From positions 1 through 6,243 of the forward strand of contig JAAYBE010000365.1 of assembly GCA_012719015.1 (NCBI GenBank): a stretch of DNA of 6,243 nt. Reading direction: 5' to 3'. The translations under genes were made by a program, and so were the position numbers. The notes beneath the pieces were generated by a model. That model worked only from the letters and a program-made list of their open reading frames with translations. It made no database searches and was not told the DNA's origin. This DNA is from Actinomycetota bacterium. Lineage in GTDB: Bacteria > Actinomycetota > Thermoleophilia > UBA2241. Shown piece after piece: positions 1-5,969 of this stretch. Within the stretch, counting starts at the first letter, position 1; every line of letters begins with the position of its first letter.

Positions 1-661
1 CGAAGATCTGCGCGCTGCCGTCGTAGATGCTGTCGCCGCGATACGGGTTCCAGGACGCGGCCCACGTGCCGGTGTGATACTGGAAGAGACCCCTGAAGGG
101 GGTCCCCGACCCCGCGCGGCGGCGGCCACCGGACTCCCGCATCATGATGCGGTAGATGCCCGCCGCTTTGACGTGGTATCTCGCCGCCGCGACCGCGATG
201 ATGGGTCGCCACTGGCCGCGGCTCTCCCATTGGGCCAGGCGGCGCTGCAGCTCGTATTTCCGGGTCAGCTTGCGCACGCGCTTCCGCCAGATGCGGACCG
301 CCCGCCGGGTGGCCGCCACCCGGGCCCTGAGCTGTGCGATGGAAGGGACCGGAGCCGCGGGGACGGCACTCTCCGTCGCCGCCGGCTCAGACCCCGCAGG
401 GGGGTCCGCCGGCTGCTCCTCGGCTGCCCCGGACGACGGGTCGACCGGCGCGGCGACCGAGCTGACGTCCGCCTCGGCCGCCGCCAGGGCGGCCTCGGCG
501 GCCCGCAGGCGCCGCGTGGCGTCGCGCAGTCCCTTCTTCGCCGCGGAGAGCCGCTGCTTGAGGGAGGCGGCCTCGGCGCCCTGCGGGAGCGAGACGGCGA
601 CCAGCGTGCAGAGTGCAAGGACGATGACGCTGACGGCGATCAGGCTCTTCTTACGCTCCAC
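1..661 (-). CDS. Secreted coiled-coil lytic transglycosylase-like protein (C-terminus missing)
   Basis: This is the first 220 residues of a secreted peptidoglycan-cleaving enzyme of the lysozyme/SLT-like fold; the 3' end lies beyond the left edge. Residues 1-32 form a signal peptide: a basic start (ERKK), a hydrophobic core at about 7-25, and an A-E-A-A type cleavage region near 29-32. Residues 33-71 are an Ala/Lys/Arg/Glu-rich coiled coil. Residues 72-107 are a Pro/Ala/Glu/Ser linker. Residues 108-148 are a second basic helical segment. The catalytic-type domain follows, with MMRESGG (predicted catalytic Glu176), GLFQ at 191-194, TW at 199-200 and NPYRGDSIYDGSAQIF at 205-220, the usual spacing for this group. 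The GTG start at 661 is chosen because AAAGGA lies 4 nt upstream and the signal peptide follows directly; an in-frame GTG at 703 is the alternative. A long leader precedes it. Family assignment is firm; substrate specificity is inferred. Confidence 0.85.
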   Translation of the reverse strand, partial: MERKKSLIAVSVIVLALCTLVAVSLPQGAEAASLKQRLSAAKKGLRDATRRLRAAEAALAAAEADVSSVAAPVDPSSGAAEEQPADPPAGSEPAATESAVPAAPVPSIAQLRARVAATRRAVRIWRKRVRKLTRKYELQRRLAQWESRGQWRPIIAVAAARYHVKAAGIYRIMMRESGGRRRAGSGTPFRGLFQYHTGTWAASWNPYRGDSIYDGSAQIF

Positions 662-1014
662 GACGTCCTTTCGACGAAGTCCCTCGCGGGCAGCGGCTCG
701 CACCTGTGCCGGCGAGGCGGTCGACGCCCGGTCGCCCGATGATCCACCGGCGAACGCCTCAGAGGGGAAGAGAGAACAGGAGAGGGCCGAACGGCTGCGC
801 GGGCGGCGGAGACGCCTCGTTGTTCGTTCGGGTGCGCAGTGAATCAGAGGGCGGCGGCGGACGCAAGCGCGCTCCTGTGTACGACGACCCTCACAAACAG
901 GACCTTCGACCACACATTGAAGGTTGCGTCAGCGTGCATGGCCGCGACTCAGGTTCGCATCGCCGGACCCTCACGTCCAGCCTCAAATCGCCCTCGAGTC
1001 CTTCATCAGCGAGC
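662..1014 (-). promoter_or_regulatory. Gene-free leader region of the transglycosylase gene
   Basis: This 353-bp stretch separates the methyltransferase stop from the transglycosylase start, both read leftward. No frame in it gives a recognisable protein. Read in the transcript sense it contains a nearly pure pyrimidine tract (761-786), a GGCGTTCGCC mini-stem just downstream, and a bulged hairpin at 711-736. It ends with the ribosome-binding site at 666-671. I could not find a convincing -35/-10 pair; TTGCGT with TTCACT 17 nt downstream (near 845-870) is a poor match. A long structured 5' leader is typical of genes for autolytic wall enzymes, but I cannot match it to a known riboswitch. Confidence 0.45.
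711..736 (-). promoter_or_regulatory. Bulged stem-loop in the transglycosylase leader
   Basis: In the transcript sense the sequence folds as GGCGA and TCGCC (outer five pairs), GGCG and CGCC (inner four pairs), a TCGAC loop and a CCG bulge on the 5' side. It sits about 50 nt before the GTG start. The hexamer CGCCTC in its 3' arm (plus strand 714-719) is also complementary to GAGGCG located upstream in the RNA (plus strand 755-760), so two exclusive folds are possible. There is no U-tract, so it is not a simple intrinsic terminator. The pairing is seen directly; a regulatory role is inferred. Confidence 0.35.
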
Positions 1015-1722
1015 CTACCGAGGTGCGTGACGGCAACCTTCGACTGCAGCATGAGACTCTCTCCGAACGACCGCGGGTCCTCGGCGCTCCGGCCGCTCGT
1101 CCTCACTCTCCGCCGCCCGGACCAGCTCGGCCTCCACGATCCAGCCGCCCACACGGACGTCGCGACGCACGAGGGTGAACCCCGTCGCCTGGGCGGCCGC
1201 GACCGTGTCCCTGTCGAGACGACAACCACCGGCCACGGCCGCCCAGACCGGTGCCGCCCAGCGCTGCAGGGTCCGTCCCGGCTCCCACAGCAGGTGGACG
1301 TGCTCCAGCAGGAAGAGCCTTCCGTCCGGGACCAGGACGCGCCACAACTCGGAGAGCACGGCGCGAGGATCGCCCACCGTGCACAGGGCGAACGCGCTCA
1401 CCGCCGTCGCGAACGTGCTGTCCTCGTACGGCAGCGCCTCCGCCCGCCCCTCGGAGACGACGATGCGCGCGGCCGCCAGCCCTGCGCGCCGTCGCGCTCG
1501 CGCCGCCATGTCGGGGTCCGGCTCGAGCGCCGTGACCTCGACGCCGGGCGCGTACCATCGGAACTGCGCTCCCGTCCCGGCGCCGATCTCGAGTACGCGA
1601 CCGTGGGCTCTGCGTACGAGCCGCCGCCGCCACGCCGCGACGGCGGCGCGCTCGAACGGCCACATCACCGCGTCGTACACGACGGGGTGACCGCCGGGAA
1701 GGGTTGAGATGCGCCCGTGCAT
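1015..1722 (-). CDS. Class I SAM-dependent methyltransferase (Methyltransf_11 / METTL7-like)
   Basis: This is a 235-residue cytosolic enzyme with a Rossmann-type SAM-binding fold. Motif I is VLEIGAGTG at residues 43-51. The acidic end of strand beta2 is TALEPDPDM at 64-72, where Glu67 should hold the SAM ribose. RAEALPYEDSTFATAVSAF (93-111) is the usual GD/AE-LP-F-D-V region, and ELWRVLVPDG (125-134) followed by FLLEHV (137-142) is typical of this subgroup. The N-terminal VYDAVMWPFE (15-24) also fits the family. The last 35 or so residues are a charged tail with no recognised motif. ATG at 1722 is chosen because it lies just before the conserved region, but its ribosome-binding site is weak; GTG codons upstream or at residue 15 are possible. 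The substrate cannot be told from sequence; small thiols, lipids or quinones are all methylated by relatives. It is divergent from the small membrane protein gene, with 103 bp between starts. Confidence 0.85.
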   Translation of the reverse strand: MHGRISTLPGGHPVVYDAVMWPFERAAVAAWRRRLVRRAHGRVLEIGAGTGAQFRWYAPGVEVTALEPDPDMAARARRRAGLAAARIVVSEGRAEALPYEDSTFATAVSAFALCTVGDPRAVLSELWRVLVPDGRLFLLEHVHLLWEPGRTLQRWAAPVWAAVAGGCRLDRDTVAAAQATGFTLVRRDVRVGGWIVEAELVRAAESEDERPERRGPAVVRRESHAAVEGCRHAPR

Positions 1723-1825
1723 GCTGAGAGACTTGCCCAGTTCCTGTCCTGCGTCCACCCGTTGATGCCCGACCGGGCGGCGCTCCACGCATCGGGCACC
1801 GGAGGACGATGGCCTTCCCGGATCC
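1723..1825. promoter_or_regulatory. Divergent intergenic region with inverted repeats
   Basis: This region separates the divergent methyltransferase and small membrane protein genes and should hold both promoters. No clear TANNNT -10 box is visible on either strand. It has a 7-bp inverted repeat, TGCCCGA at 1766-1772 and TCGGGCA at 1792-1798. A tighter pair, GCCCG at 1767-1771 and CGGGC at 1774-1778, shares the left arm. Such repeats could be an operator, but in GC-rich DNA they also arise by chance. Confidence 0.25.
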
Positions 1826-2233
1826 ATGAAGCACGCGGCCGACACCCCGGGGCTGCGGGTCGACGACGTGACGCGCGCCGAGCTCCGCCGCCTCGCCAAT
1901 CTCTTCCTTCTCGCGGGCGTCACGCTCGTCCTGTTCGTCCTGCGTGCGGTCATCGAGGTACTCCCCGTGACGTCCCTCCCCTCCGCCGTCTTCGTGATCT
2001 GGGGGCTCATCCTGCTGACGGGCTGGGCGGCCACGCTCGTCTACGGCGTGTTCGTGACCCTGACGGCCCGGAGCTGGGGCTGGCTCCTGCTGTGCCTCAT
2101 CCCGGTGACCAGCGTCCCCGCCGGTCTGGCCTACGCCTGGATCCGGCGTGGCGAGATCGAGCGCGCCCTGCTCGGCGACGAGCGCCGCCCGTCTCGTTCA
2201 CGGCGGCGGTCGCGCGGCTCAGGGGGCGGATAG
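1826..2233 (+). CDS. Small hypothetical membrane protein with three predicted helices
   Basis: I do not recognise this 135-residue protein. It has a short polar N-terminus, then three hydrophobic segments at about residues 24-46, 53-79 and 85-106, which predict an inner-membrane protein. The last 30 residues are hydrophilic and strongly basic with Arg/Ser/Gly runs, so by the positive-inside rule the C-terminus is likely cytoplasmic. ATG at 1826 is the only start codon before the first helix, but its ribosome-binding site is unclear: GGAGG at 1801-1805 is about 20 nt upstream and serves an out-of-frame ATG at 1809 no better. A GTG at residue 15 is a possible later start. Third positions are G/C-rich, as in neighbouring genes, which supports real coding. 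The YbhN-like gene follows on the same strand after about 80 bp, so the two may be co-transcribed. Confidence 0.6.
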   Translation: MKHAADTPGLRVDDVTRAELRRLANLFLLAGVTLVLFVLRAVIEVLPVTSLPSAVFVIWGLILLTGWAATLVYGVFVTLTARSWGWLLLCLIPVTSVPAGLAYAWIRRGEIERALLGDERRPSRSRRRSRGSGGG

Positions 2234-2256
2234 ACCGGCCGGGTTCCGCCTCGCTG

Positions 2257-2265
2257 TGGTACTGT
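2257..2265 (+). promoter_or_regulatory. Possible extended -10 element before the YbhN-like gene
   Basis: TGGTACTGT reads as an extended -10 box (TG, one base, then TACTGT matching TANNNT) about 48 nt before the proposed start of the YbhN-like gene. No good -35 hexamer lies 16-18 nt upstream. It would let this gene be transcribed separately from the small membrane protein gene upstream. The call rests on one short motif only. Confidence 0.25.
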
Positions 2266-2312
2266 CTTGAGCTTGGCGGGAGCGCTCGCCGCATCCGGCC
2301 CCGGGGGGAACC

Positions 2313-3380
2313 ATCAAGAAGACGCTCATCCGCATCCTCGTCTTCGCCGTCATCGTACTGGCGCTGTATCTGCTGCTGCCGAGACTCGTCGACACCCAGA
2401 AGACGCTCCAGTACGTCACCGGCGCCAGCTACGTGCTGCTCGGCGCGGCGGTCGCGCTCGAGGTCCTGGCGCTGGCCGGTTACGCCAACCTGTTCCGCTA
2501 CATCCTCCGGGTGCTCGACATCCGCATGCGCCTCCTCGAGGTGTGGTCGATCACGCTGAGCAGCCTCGCCGTGAGCCATATCCTCTCGGCCGGCGGCGTC
2601 GGCGGCTGGGTCGTGACGTACAACGCCCTGGTCAAGCACAAGGTGCCGCACGGGATCGTCTTCGTGGCCATCGCCGCGCAGCAGTTCTTCAATTACGTGG
2701 TGCTCTGGGTCTTCTTCGCGATCGCGATCCTGTATCTGATCGTCGTGCGCGGGAGCGATTCGATCCTCGGCTATCTAGTGGGGATCGTCCTCATCGTCCT
2801 CATCCTCTGGCTCACATTGTACGGCGTGTACCTGTACAACCGACCCACCAGACTCCGTCTGCGCGTCACGCAGCTGGCCCATCTGTTCAACCGGGTCCGG
2901 CGTCGCGAAGTGATCCAGGAGCGTCACATCGACGGCTGGATCGACAACCTGCTCATCGGCATGCGCCGCATGGTGAGGCACCGTGGGTCGTTCCGGACCA
3001 CCCTGTTGTTCGCCTGCGGTTTCTGGTTCTTCGACATGCTCTGCCTGTGGTGCACGTTCCGGGCGTTCGGTTACACGATGGGACTCGGCCATCTGCTGGT
3101 GGCCTACGTGATCGCCTACTCGATCGGGACGCTGGCTCCCACTCCGAGCGGCCTGGGCGCGATCGAGGGCCTCATGATCGCGCTGTTCCTCAGCTTCGGC
3201 GTGCCCTCGGCCGTCGCCGTCGCCGCCGTGCTCGTCTACCGCATCATCAACTTCTGGTTGCCGATCCCGCCCGGCTTCGTCGCCTATGCCATCGTGCGCC
3301 CTGGCCGCCGCCCCGTCATGGAGGGCGAGGTGGAGACGGCGGCCGGTGAGGCGGTCGGCGAGCTCGACCAGACTCGATGA
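2313..3380 (+). CDS. YbhN/UPF0104 flippase-like integral membrane protein (LPG synthase TM-region family)
   Basis: This is a polytopic inner-membrane protein of the lysylphosphatidylglycerol synthase TM-region family (PF03706 type), 355 residues and normal in length. Family signatures are visible: SHILSAGGVGGWVVTYNAL around 88-105, APTPSGLGAIEG at 275-286 followed by a hydrophobic helix, and YRIINFWLPIPPG at 309-321. There are about seven to eight hydrophobic segments, the first at residues 4-23. There is no MprF-type synthase domain, so it should not aminoacylate lipids itself; relatives are proposed lipid flippases or transport proteins. The frame is open from 2271 with no ATG, GTG or TTG until GTG 2433, which would delete the first helix. 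The best start is ATC at 2313, giving I/M-KKTLIRILVF, with GGGGGGAA 2 nt upstream of the CC before it. A wrong base (ATG read as ATC) or an error in the G6 run at 2303-2308 joining a TTG start at 2267 are alternatives. Confidence 0.85.
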   Translation: MKKTLIRILVFAVIVLALYLLLPRLVDTQKTLQYVTGASYVLLGAAVALEVLALAGYANLFRYILRVLDIRMRLLEVWSITLSSLAVSHILSAGGVGGWVVTYNALVKHKVPHGIVFVAIAAQQFFNYVVLWVFFAIAILYLIVVRGSDSILGYLVGIVLIVLILWLTLYGVYLYNRPTRLRLRVTQLAHLFNRVRRREVIQERHIDGWIDNLLIGMRRMVRHRGSFRTTLLFACGFWFFDMLCLWCTFRAFGYTMGLGHLLVAYVIAYSIGTLAPTPSGLGAIEGLMIALFLSFGVPSAVAVAAVLVYRIINFWLPIPPGFVAYAIVRPGRRPVMEGEVETAAGEAVGELDQTR

Positions 3381-3408
3381 GCCGAGGCCGGGAGACCGGG
3401 GAGGCCGC
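3381..3408. other. Short convergent intergenic gap
   Basis: Only 28 bp separate the ends of the converging YbhN-like and glycosyltransferase genes. It holds one short stem, CCGG-GAGA-CCGG (3388-3399), with a GNRA-type tetraloop but no T-tract on either side. It is too short to be called a bidirectional terminator with confidence; termination may be Rho-dependent or lie inside the opposing genes. Confidence 0.3.
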
Positions 3409-5106
3409 TCACCGGATCCGATACAGCTTCAGCAGCGGCCCGGGCTCGCCGGGACCGGGCCGGAACTCCCTGACCAGATCCGTCTCGTCGTCGAGGCGCC
3501 TGTAGAAGTCGGCCGCGGACGGGTACACCTCCGGCGCGGCCAGCACACGGTCCGCGACGTAGCTGCTCACCAGCACGTACTCCACCTCGCGCCGCCGCAG
3601 CCGGCCCAGGTCGCGGTCGCGGTCCGGCGTGTCCGGTGCCGGGAGCTCGAGCCGGACGACCCGGTAGGCGACGGGCGAGAGTCCGGCCACATGGTAATGA
3701 GCCACCTCGTCCAGGGACACGAGCGGCGCCGCGTGACTCTCGACGGCGACCACCGCACCGGCCGGCACGTGCTCCTCGATCCATGCCTTGGCGACCGCCC
3801 GCGTGTCTGTGCCGCTGAGGGAGCGGTCGTAGGCGATGGAGTCGGTCAGGGGCAGCGCGACCGCCGCTGCGACCACGAGCGTGAGCGCAGGAAGGACGGC
3901 GATCCGCCTCCGGGGCGGGACCAGCGCCACGAGGTCCGCGCAGAGACGCGCCGCGAGCAGCGCCAGGAGAGGGACGACCAGCAGCAGGTAGCGGTCGGCG
4001 AGCTCCTTCCAGGTCCCGATGTAGACGTAGTAGACGACGACGTAGGGGACTGCGAGGAGATCCAGCCGCGAACGCCGCCACAGCGCCCAGGCGAGACCGG
4101 CCACCGCGAGCGCCACAAGCACGACCCCGATCGCCCCGGTGAGATTGGGCGTGACGTTGTACCAGAAGCCGTTGCCCACGCGCTCGAATCCGAGCCAGCC
4201 CCTCTCCATGATCGCGGCCTGACCGCGGAAGTCGCGCAGGAAGCGCGGGGCGTCCAGCACCACGAACGGCGACGCGGCGACGAACGCGAGCAGCATCGGC
4301 GCGTAGACGCGCGCCGCCAGCAGCCGCAGCCAGGTCATGACGAGGCCGCCGCCGGCCGCCGCGCGGGCGGCGGCCTCGTCCCGACAGGCGAAGACCGCCG
4401 CGACGGTCGCCGGCAGGACCAGCACGCCGAAGTTGTACTTGGTGGACGTCGCGAGACCGGCCGCCACCGCCCCCAGCACGAGCAGGCGGCGTCCGCCGCC
4501 GTCGCGCCCGCTCGACCCCCCGCTCACGGCCGGCGCGCCGGCCGATCCCCCGTCCCCGGCGGCCGCGCGGTGCAGCAGCACGAGAGCCACCAGCGAGAAG
4601 GCGACCGCCGTCACGTCGGTCACCGCCATGTGCGAGTAGGCGACGTGCAGCGGCGCGACGGTGAGGAACAGCGCCGCGAGCAGACCCGCCGGACGGCCGA
4701 ACGCATCCCGTCCCAGGCGGTACAGGAGGTACACGGAGCAGGTCCCCATGGCCACCGAGAGCAGTCGCCCGAGGAGGAAGTACGGACCGGGATCCACGAG
4801 GAACGACGTGCGTGCCAGCAGGTTGCCGTGGCCGAGCAGCCACCAGACCGGTGCGGCCAGCACGTAGAGGGCGCCCGTCAGATAGAAGTACAGGGACGGA
4901 TAGAAGAAGAACCGCGGGTCGGGATGGCCGTTGGCGGCCGAGAACGCCTTGGGAACCACCGTGCTCTCGTCGACGTTGACGAAGCTGTACGGCAACCCCC
5001 AGGCGACGCCCTTGAGGCGCAGCGCCAGAGCGAGCACGAGGATGGCGAGCAGCAGGGCGCCGCCGAGAGCGCGGTGCGGCCGGGGCCCGCCGTCCGGACG
5101 GCTCAC
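3409..5106 (-). CDS. GT39/ArnT-like membrane glycosyltransferase
   Basis: This 565-residue integral membrane enzyme is of the dolichyl-/polyprenyl-phosphate-sugar-dependent GT-C class (PMT/ArnT/GT39). Such enzymes take a sugar from a polyprenyl-phosphate carrier and transfer it on the outer face of the membrane. After the first helix (14-31) comes an external loop with NVDES at 44-48; Asp46/Glu47 match the catalytic acidic pair of the fold. FFFYPSLYFYL (66-76), STKYNFGVLVLP (221-232) and DRYLLLVVPL (371-380) are also family features. I count about ten to eleven hydrophobic segments to residue 420, then a soluble domain of about 145 residues (421-565). Residues 181-206 are a Gly/Ser-rich low-complexity loop. 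GTG at 5106 is the first possible start after an in-frame stop; it has no clear ribosome-binding site, but overlaps the stop of a micro-ORF as GTGA, suggesting coupled translation. The acceptor and sugar are unknown. It lies downstream of deoC, 117 bp away. Confidence 0.88.
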   Translation of the reverse strand: MSRPDGGPRPHRALGGALLLAILVLALALRLKGVAWGLPYSFVNVDESTVVPKAFSAANGHPDPRFFFYPSLYFYLTGALYVLAAPVWWLLGHGNLLARTSFLVDPGPYFLLGRLLSVAMGTCSVYLLYRLGRDAFGRPAGLLAALFLTVAPLHVAYSHMAVTDVTAVAFSLVALVLLHRAAAGDGGSAGAPAVSGGSSGRDGGGRRLLVLGAVAAGLATSTKYNFGVLVLPATVAAVFACRDEAAARAAAGGGLVMTWLRLLAARVYAPMLLAFVAASPFVVLDAPRFLRDFRGQAAIMERGWLGFERVGNGFWYNVTPNLTGAIGVVLVALAVAGLAWALWRRSRLDLLAVPYVVVYYVYIGTWKELADRYLLLVVPLLALLAARLCADLVALVPPRRRIAVLPALTLVVAAAVALPLTDSIAYDRSLSGTDTRAVAKAWIEEHVPAGAVVAVESHAAPLVSLDEVAHYHVAGLSPVAYRVVRLELPAPDTPDRDRDLGRLRRREVEYVLVSSYVADRVLAAPEVYPSAADFYRRLDDETDLVREFRPGPGEPGPLLKLYRIR

Positions 5107-5204
5107 GCGCCGCCGGCGCGGACCGCGGCCACGCCGCCGGCCGCCGCCCCGTCGAGGCGGTCGGCCTCACCGTGCACAGTCACGAAGAGGACGTCGCGGT
5201 CCAT
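5103..5204 (-). CDS. Possible 33-residue micro-ORF between deoC and the glycosyltransferase gene
   Basis: An ATG at 5204 opens a 33-codon frame starting MDRDVLFVTVHGEAD and ending in an Ala/Gly-rich tail. Its TGA stop overlaps the GTG start of the glycosyltransferase gene in a GTGA arrangement typical of translational coupling. It begins 19 bp after the deoC stop. GGGCGGGG lies about 10 nt upstream of the ATG, a mediocre ribosome-binding site. I recognise no family. It may be a real coupling peptide or a chance frame in GC-rich DNA; the absence of any ribosome-binding site for the downstream GTG is the main argument for translation. Confidence 0.3.
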   Translation of the reverse strand: MDRDVLFVTVHGEADRLDGAAAGGVAAVRAGGA

Positions 5205-5223
5205 CGTCTTGTACGCCCCGCCC

Positions 5224-5931
5224 TCAGGCGAGGAGCTCCTTCATGATGGCCACGCCGGCGCTGGTACCGAGCCTGACGGCGCCGGCGCCGATCATGCGCT
5301 GCGCGTCGGCTGCGGTACGGATGCCGCCCGATGCTTTGACGCCGACGCTCGCGTCGAGGCAGTCACGGAGGAGCTCCACGTCCTTGACGGTGGCGCCGTG
5401 CGGCCCGAGCCCGGTGGACGTCTTGACGAAGTCGACGCCGACCTGCTCGCAGATCCGGCACGCGAGCCGCTTGAACCGGTCGTCGAGATAGCAGGTCTCG
5501 ATGATGGCCTTGACGATCGTGTGGCCGCGCCCCGCGTTGACGCCCCGCACGCGCACGGCGCGCACCACTCCGGCGAGCTCGTCACGGACGAGCCCCACCT
5601 CCCCCGACAGCAGCGCCGACACGTTGATGACGACGTCGATCTCGTCGGCGCCGCGCCGCACGGCGTCGTCGGCCGCCAGGGCCTTGATGCGGGCCGTGTC
5701 CGCGCCGTGCGGGAACGAGACCACGGTGCAGACCTTGACGTCCGTGCCCTTGAGCAGCGCCGCGGCCATGGGCACGTAGTGGGGAAGCACGCAGACCGCG
5801 GCGAAGTGGAGACTGCCCGCCTCGCGGCACAGGGCTTCGACGTCCGCGCTCGTCGCCTCCGTGCGCAGCAGCGTATGGTCGATGGTCTTGGCGATCTCCT
5901 CCGCCTGCACCGCGTGGAACCTCCCGGTCAC
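5224..5931 (-). CDS. deoC: Deoxyribose-phosphate aldolase
   Basis: DeoC cleaves 2-deoxyribose 5-phosphate to acetaldehyde and glyceraldehyde 3-phosphate, ending deoxynucleoside catabolism; it is a cytosolic TIM-barrel class I aldolase. At 235 residues it has the normal bacterial length. IDHTLL (17-22) is the conserved start of the barrel. CTVVSFPHGA (68-77) and DEIDVVINVSAL (96-107) follow, with Asp99 in the position of the catalytic aspartate. FVKTSTG (168-174) contains the Schiff-base lysine, Lys170, and GVKASGGIR (197-205) contains the second catalytic lysine, Lys199. All key residues are present. GTG at 5931 has GGGGGGAG just upstream but that site lies in a hairpin; GTG at 5910, with GGGAGG 9 nt upstream, is a good alternative and loses only seven residues. 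A TTG at 5970 is unlikely because it overlaps the -10 box. era lies 72 bp upstream in the same direction. Confidence 0.95.
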   Translation of the reverse strand: MTGRFHAVQAEEIAKTIDHTLLRTEATSADVEALCREAGSLHFAAVCVLPHYVPMAAALLKGTDVKVCTVVSFPHGADTARIKALAADDAVRRGADEIDVVINVSALLSGEVGLVRDELAGVVRAVRVRGVNAGRGHTIVKAIIETCYLDDRFKRLACRICEQVGVDFVKTSTGLGPHGATVKDVELLRDCLDASVGVKASGGIRTAADAQRMIGAGAVRLGTSAGVAIMKELLA

Positions 5932-5957
5932 CGGGCTCCCCCCTGCGTGGAGCCCGG
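5931..5957 (-). promoter_or_regulatory. Hairpin covering the first deoC ribosome-binding site
   Basis: A perfect 9-bp inverted repeat, CCGGGCTCC and GGAGCCCGG on the transcript strand, has arms at plus positions 5949-5957 and 5931-5939 and a 9-nt loop. The 3' arm and loop contain the GGGGGGAG ribosome-binding site, and the arm ends on the first base of the GTG at 5931. No U-tract follows, so it is not a typical terminator. It could block initiation at 5931 on transcripts reading through from era. A transcript from the nearby -10 box would start within the 5' arm and lose part of the stem. Confidence 0.5.
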
Positions 5958-5960
5958 CCG

Positions 5961-5969
5961 AGTATAGCA
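5961..5969 (-). promoter_or_regulatory. Extended -10 promoter element for deoC
   Basis: On the minus strand TGCTATACT forms an extended -10 box: TG, one base, then TATACT, one mismatch from the TATAAT consensus. It is an A/T-rich island in very GC-rich DNA, between the era stop and the deoC start. The hexamer 17 nt upstream (CTTCTC) is a poor -35, as is common for extended -10 promoters. Initiation would be expected near 5954. It suggests deoC, and perhaps the downstream genes, can be expressed independently of era. Confidence 0.5.

Noticed and set aside
891..917. A tiny minus-strand frame, MCGRRSCL, that could be a leader peptide.
   Set aside because: It has no ribosome-binding site, and it is just the end of a spurious longer frame.
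995..1012. CTGATGA on the minus strand, like the core of a hammerhead ribozyme.
   Set aside because: No GAAA box or matching stems follow at the required spacing.
1010..1034. On the minus strand, CGTCACGCACCTCGGTAGGC resembles the 3' end of the c-di-AMP (ydaO) riboswitch.
   Set aside because: It overlaps the methyltransferase stop codon, and the other conserved blocks expected upstream (GGGGAA-type and GGGGUGAAUC-type) are not visible. A covariance-model search would settle it.
886..1044. Nine-base direct repeats: GACCCTCAC (886-894, 966-974) and ACCTTCGAC (902-910, 1036-1044).
   Set aside because: Nine-base matches are expected by chance at a substantial rate in a few hundred bases of GC-rich DNA. 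The spacings are irregular, and one copy is inside the methyltransferase gene.
706..1707. A 333-codon plus-strand frame across the leader and the methyltransferase gene.
   Set aside because: The composition is low-complexity and basic, while the opposite strand encodes clear methyltransferase motifs.
3381..3408. A bidirectional intrinsic terminator between the converging genes.
   Set aside because: The only stem is 4 bp and has no T-tract on either strand.
3284..5170. A 628-codon frame on the minus strand overlapping the glycosyltransferase gene.
   Set aside because: It is Arg/Ala/Gly/Pro-rich shadow sequence out of frame with the recognisable glycosyltransferase.
3286..5967. An 893-codon open frame on the plus strand, antisense to the glycosyltransferase gene and deoC.
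   Set aside because: Its product is an Arg/His/Asp/Glu/Gln-rich low-complexity chain with no domain. Opposite frames of GC-rich genes lack stops, and the minus strand carries two clear protein families over the same DNA.
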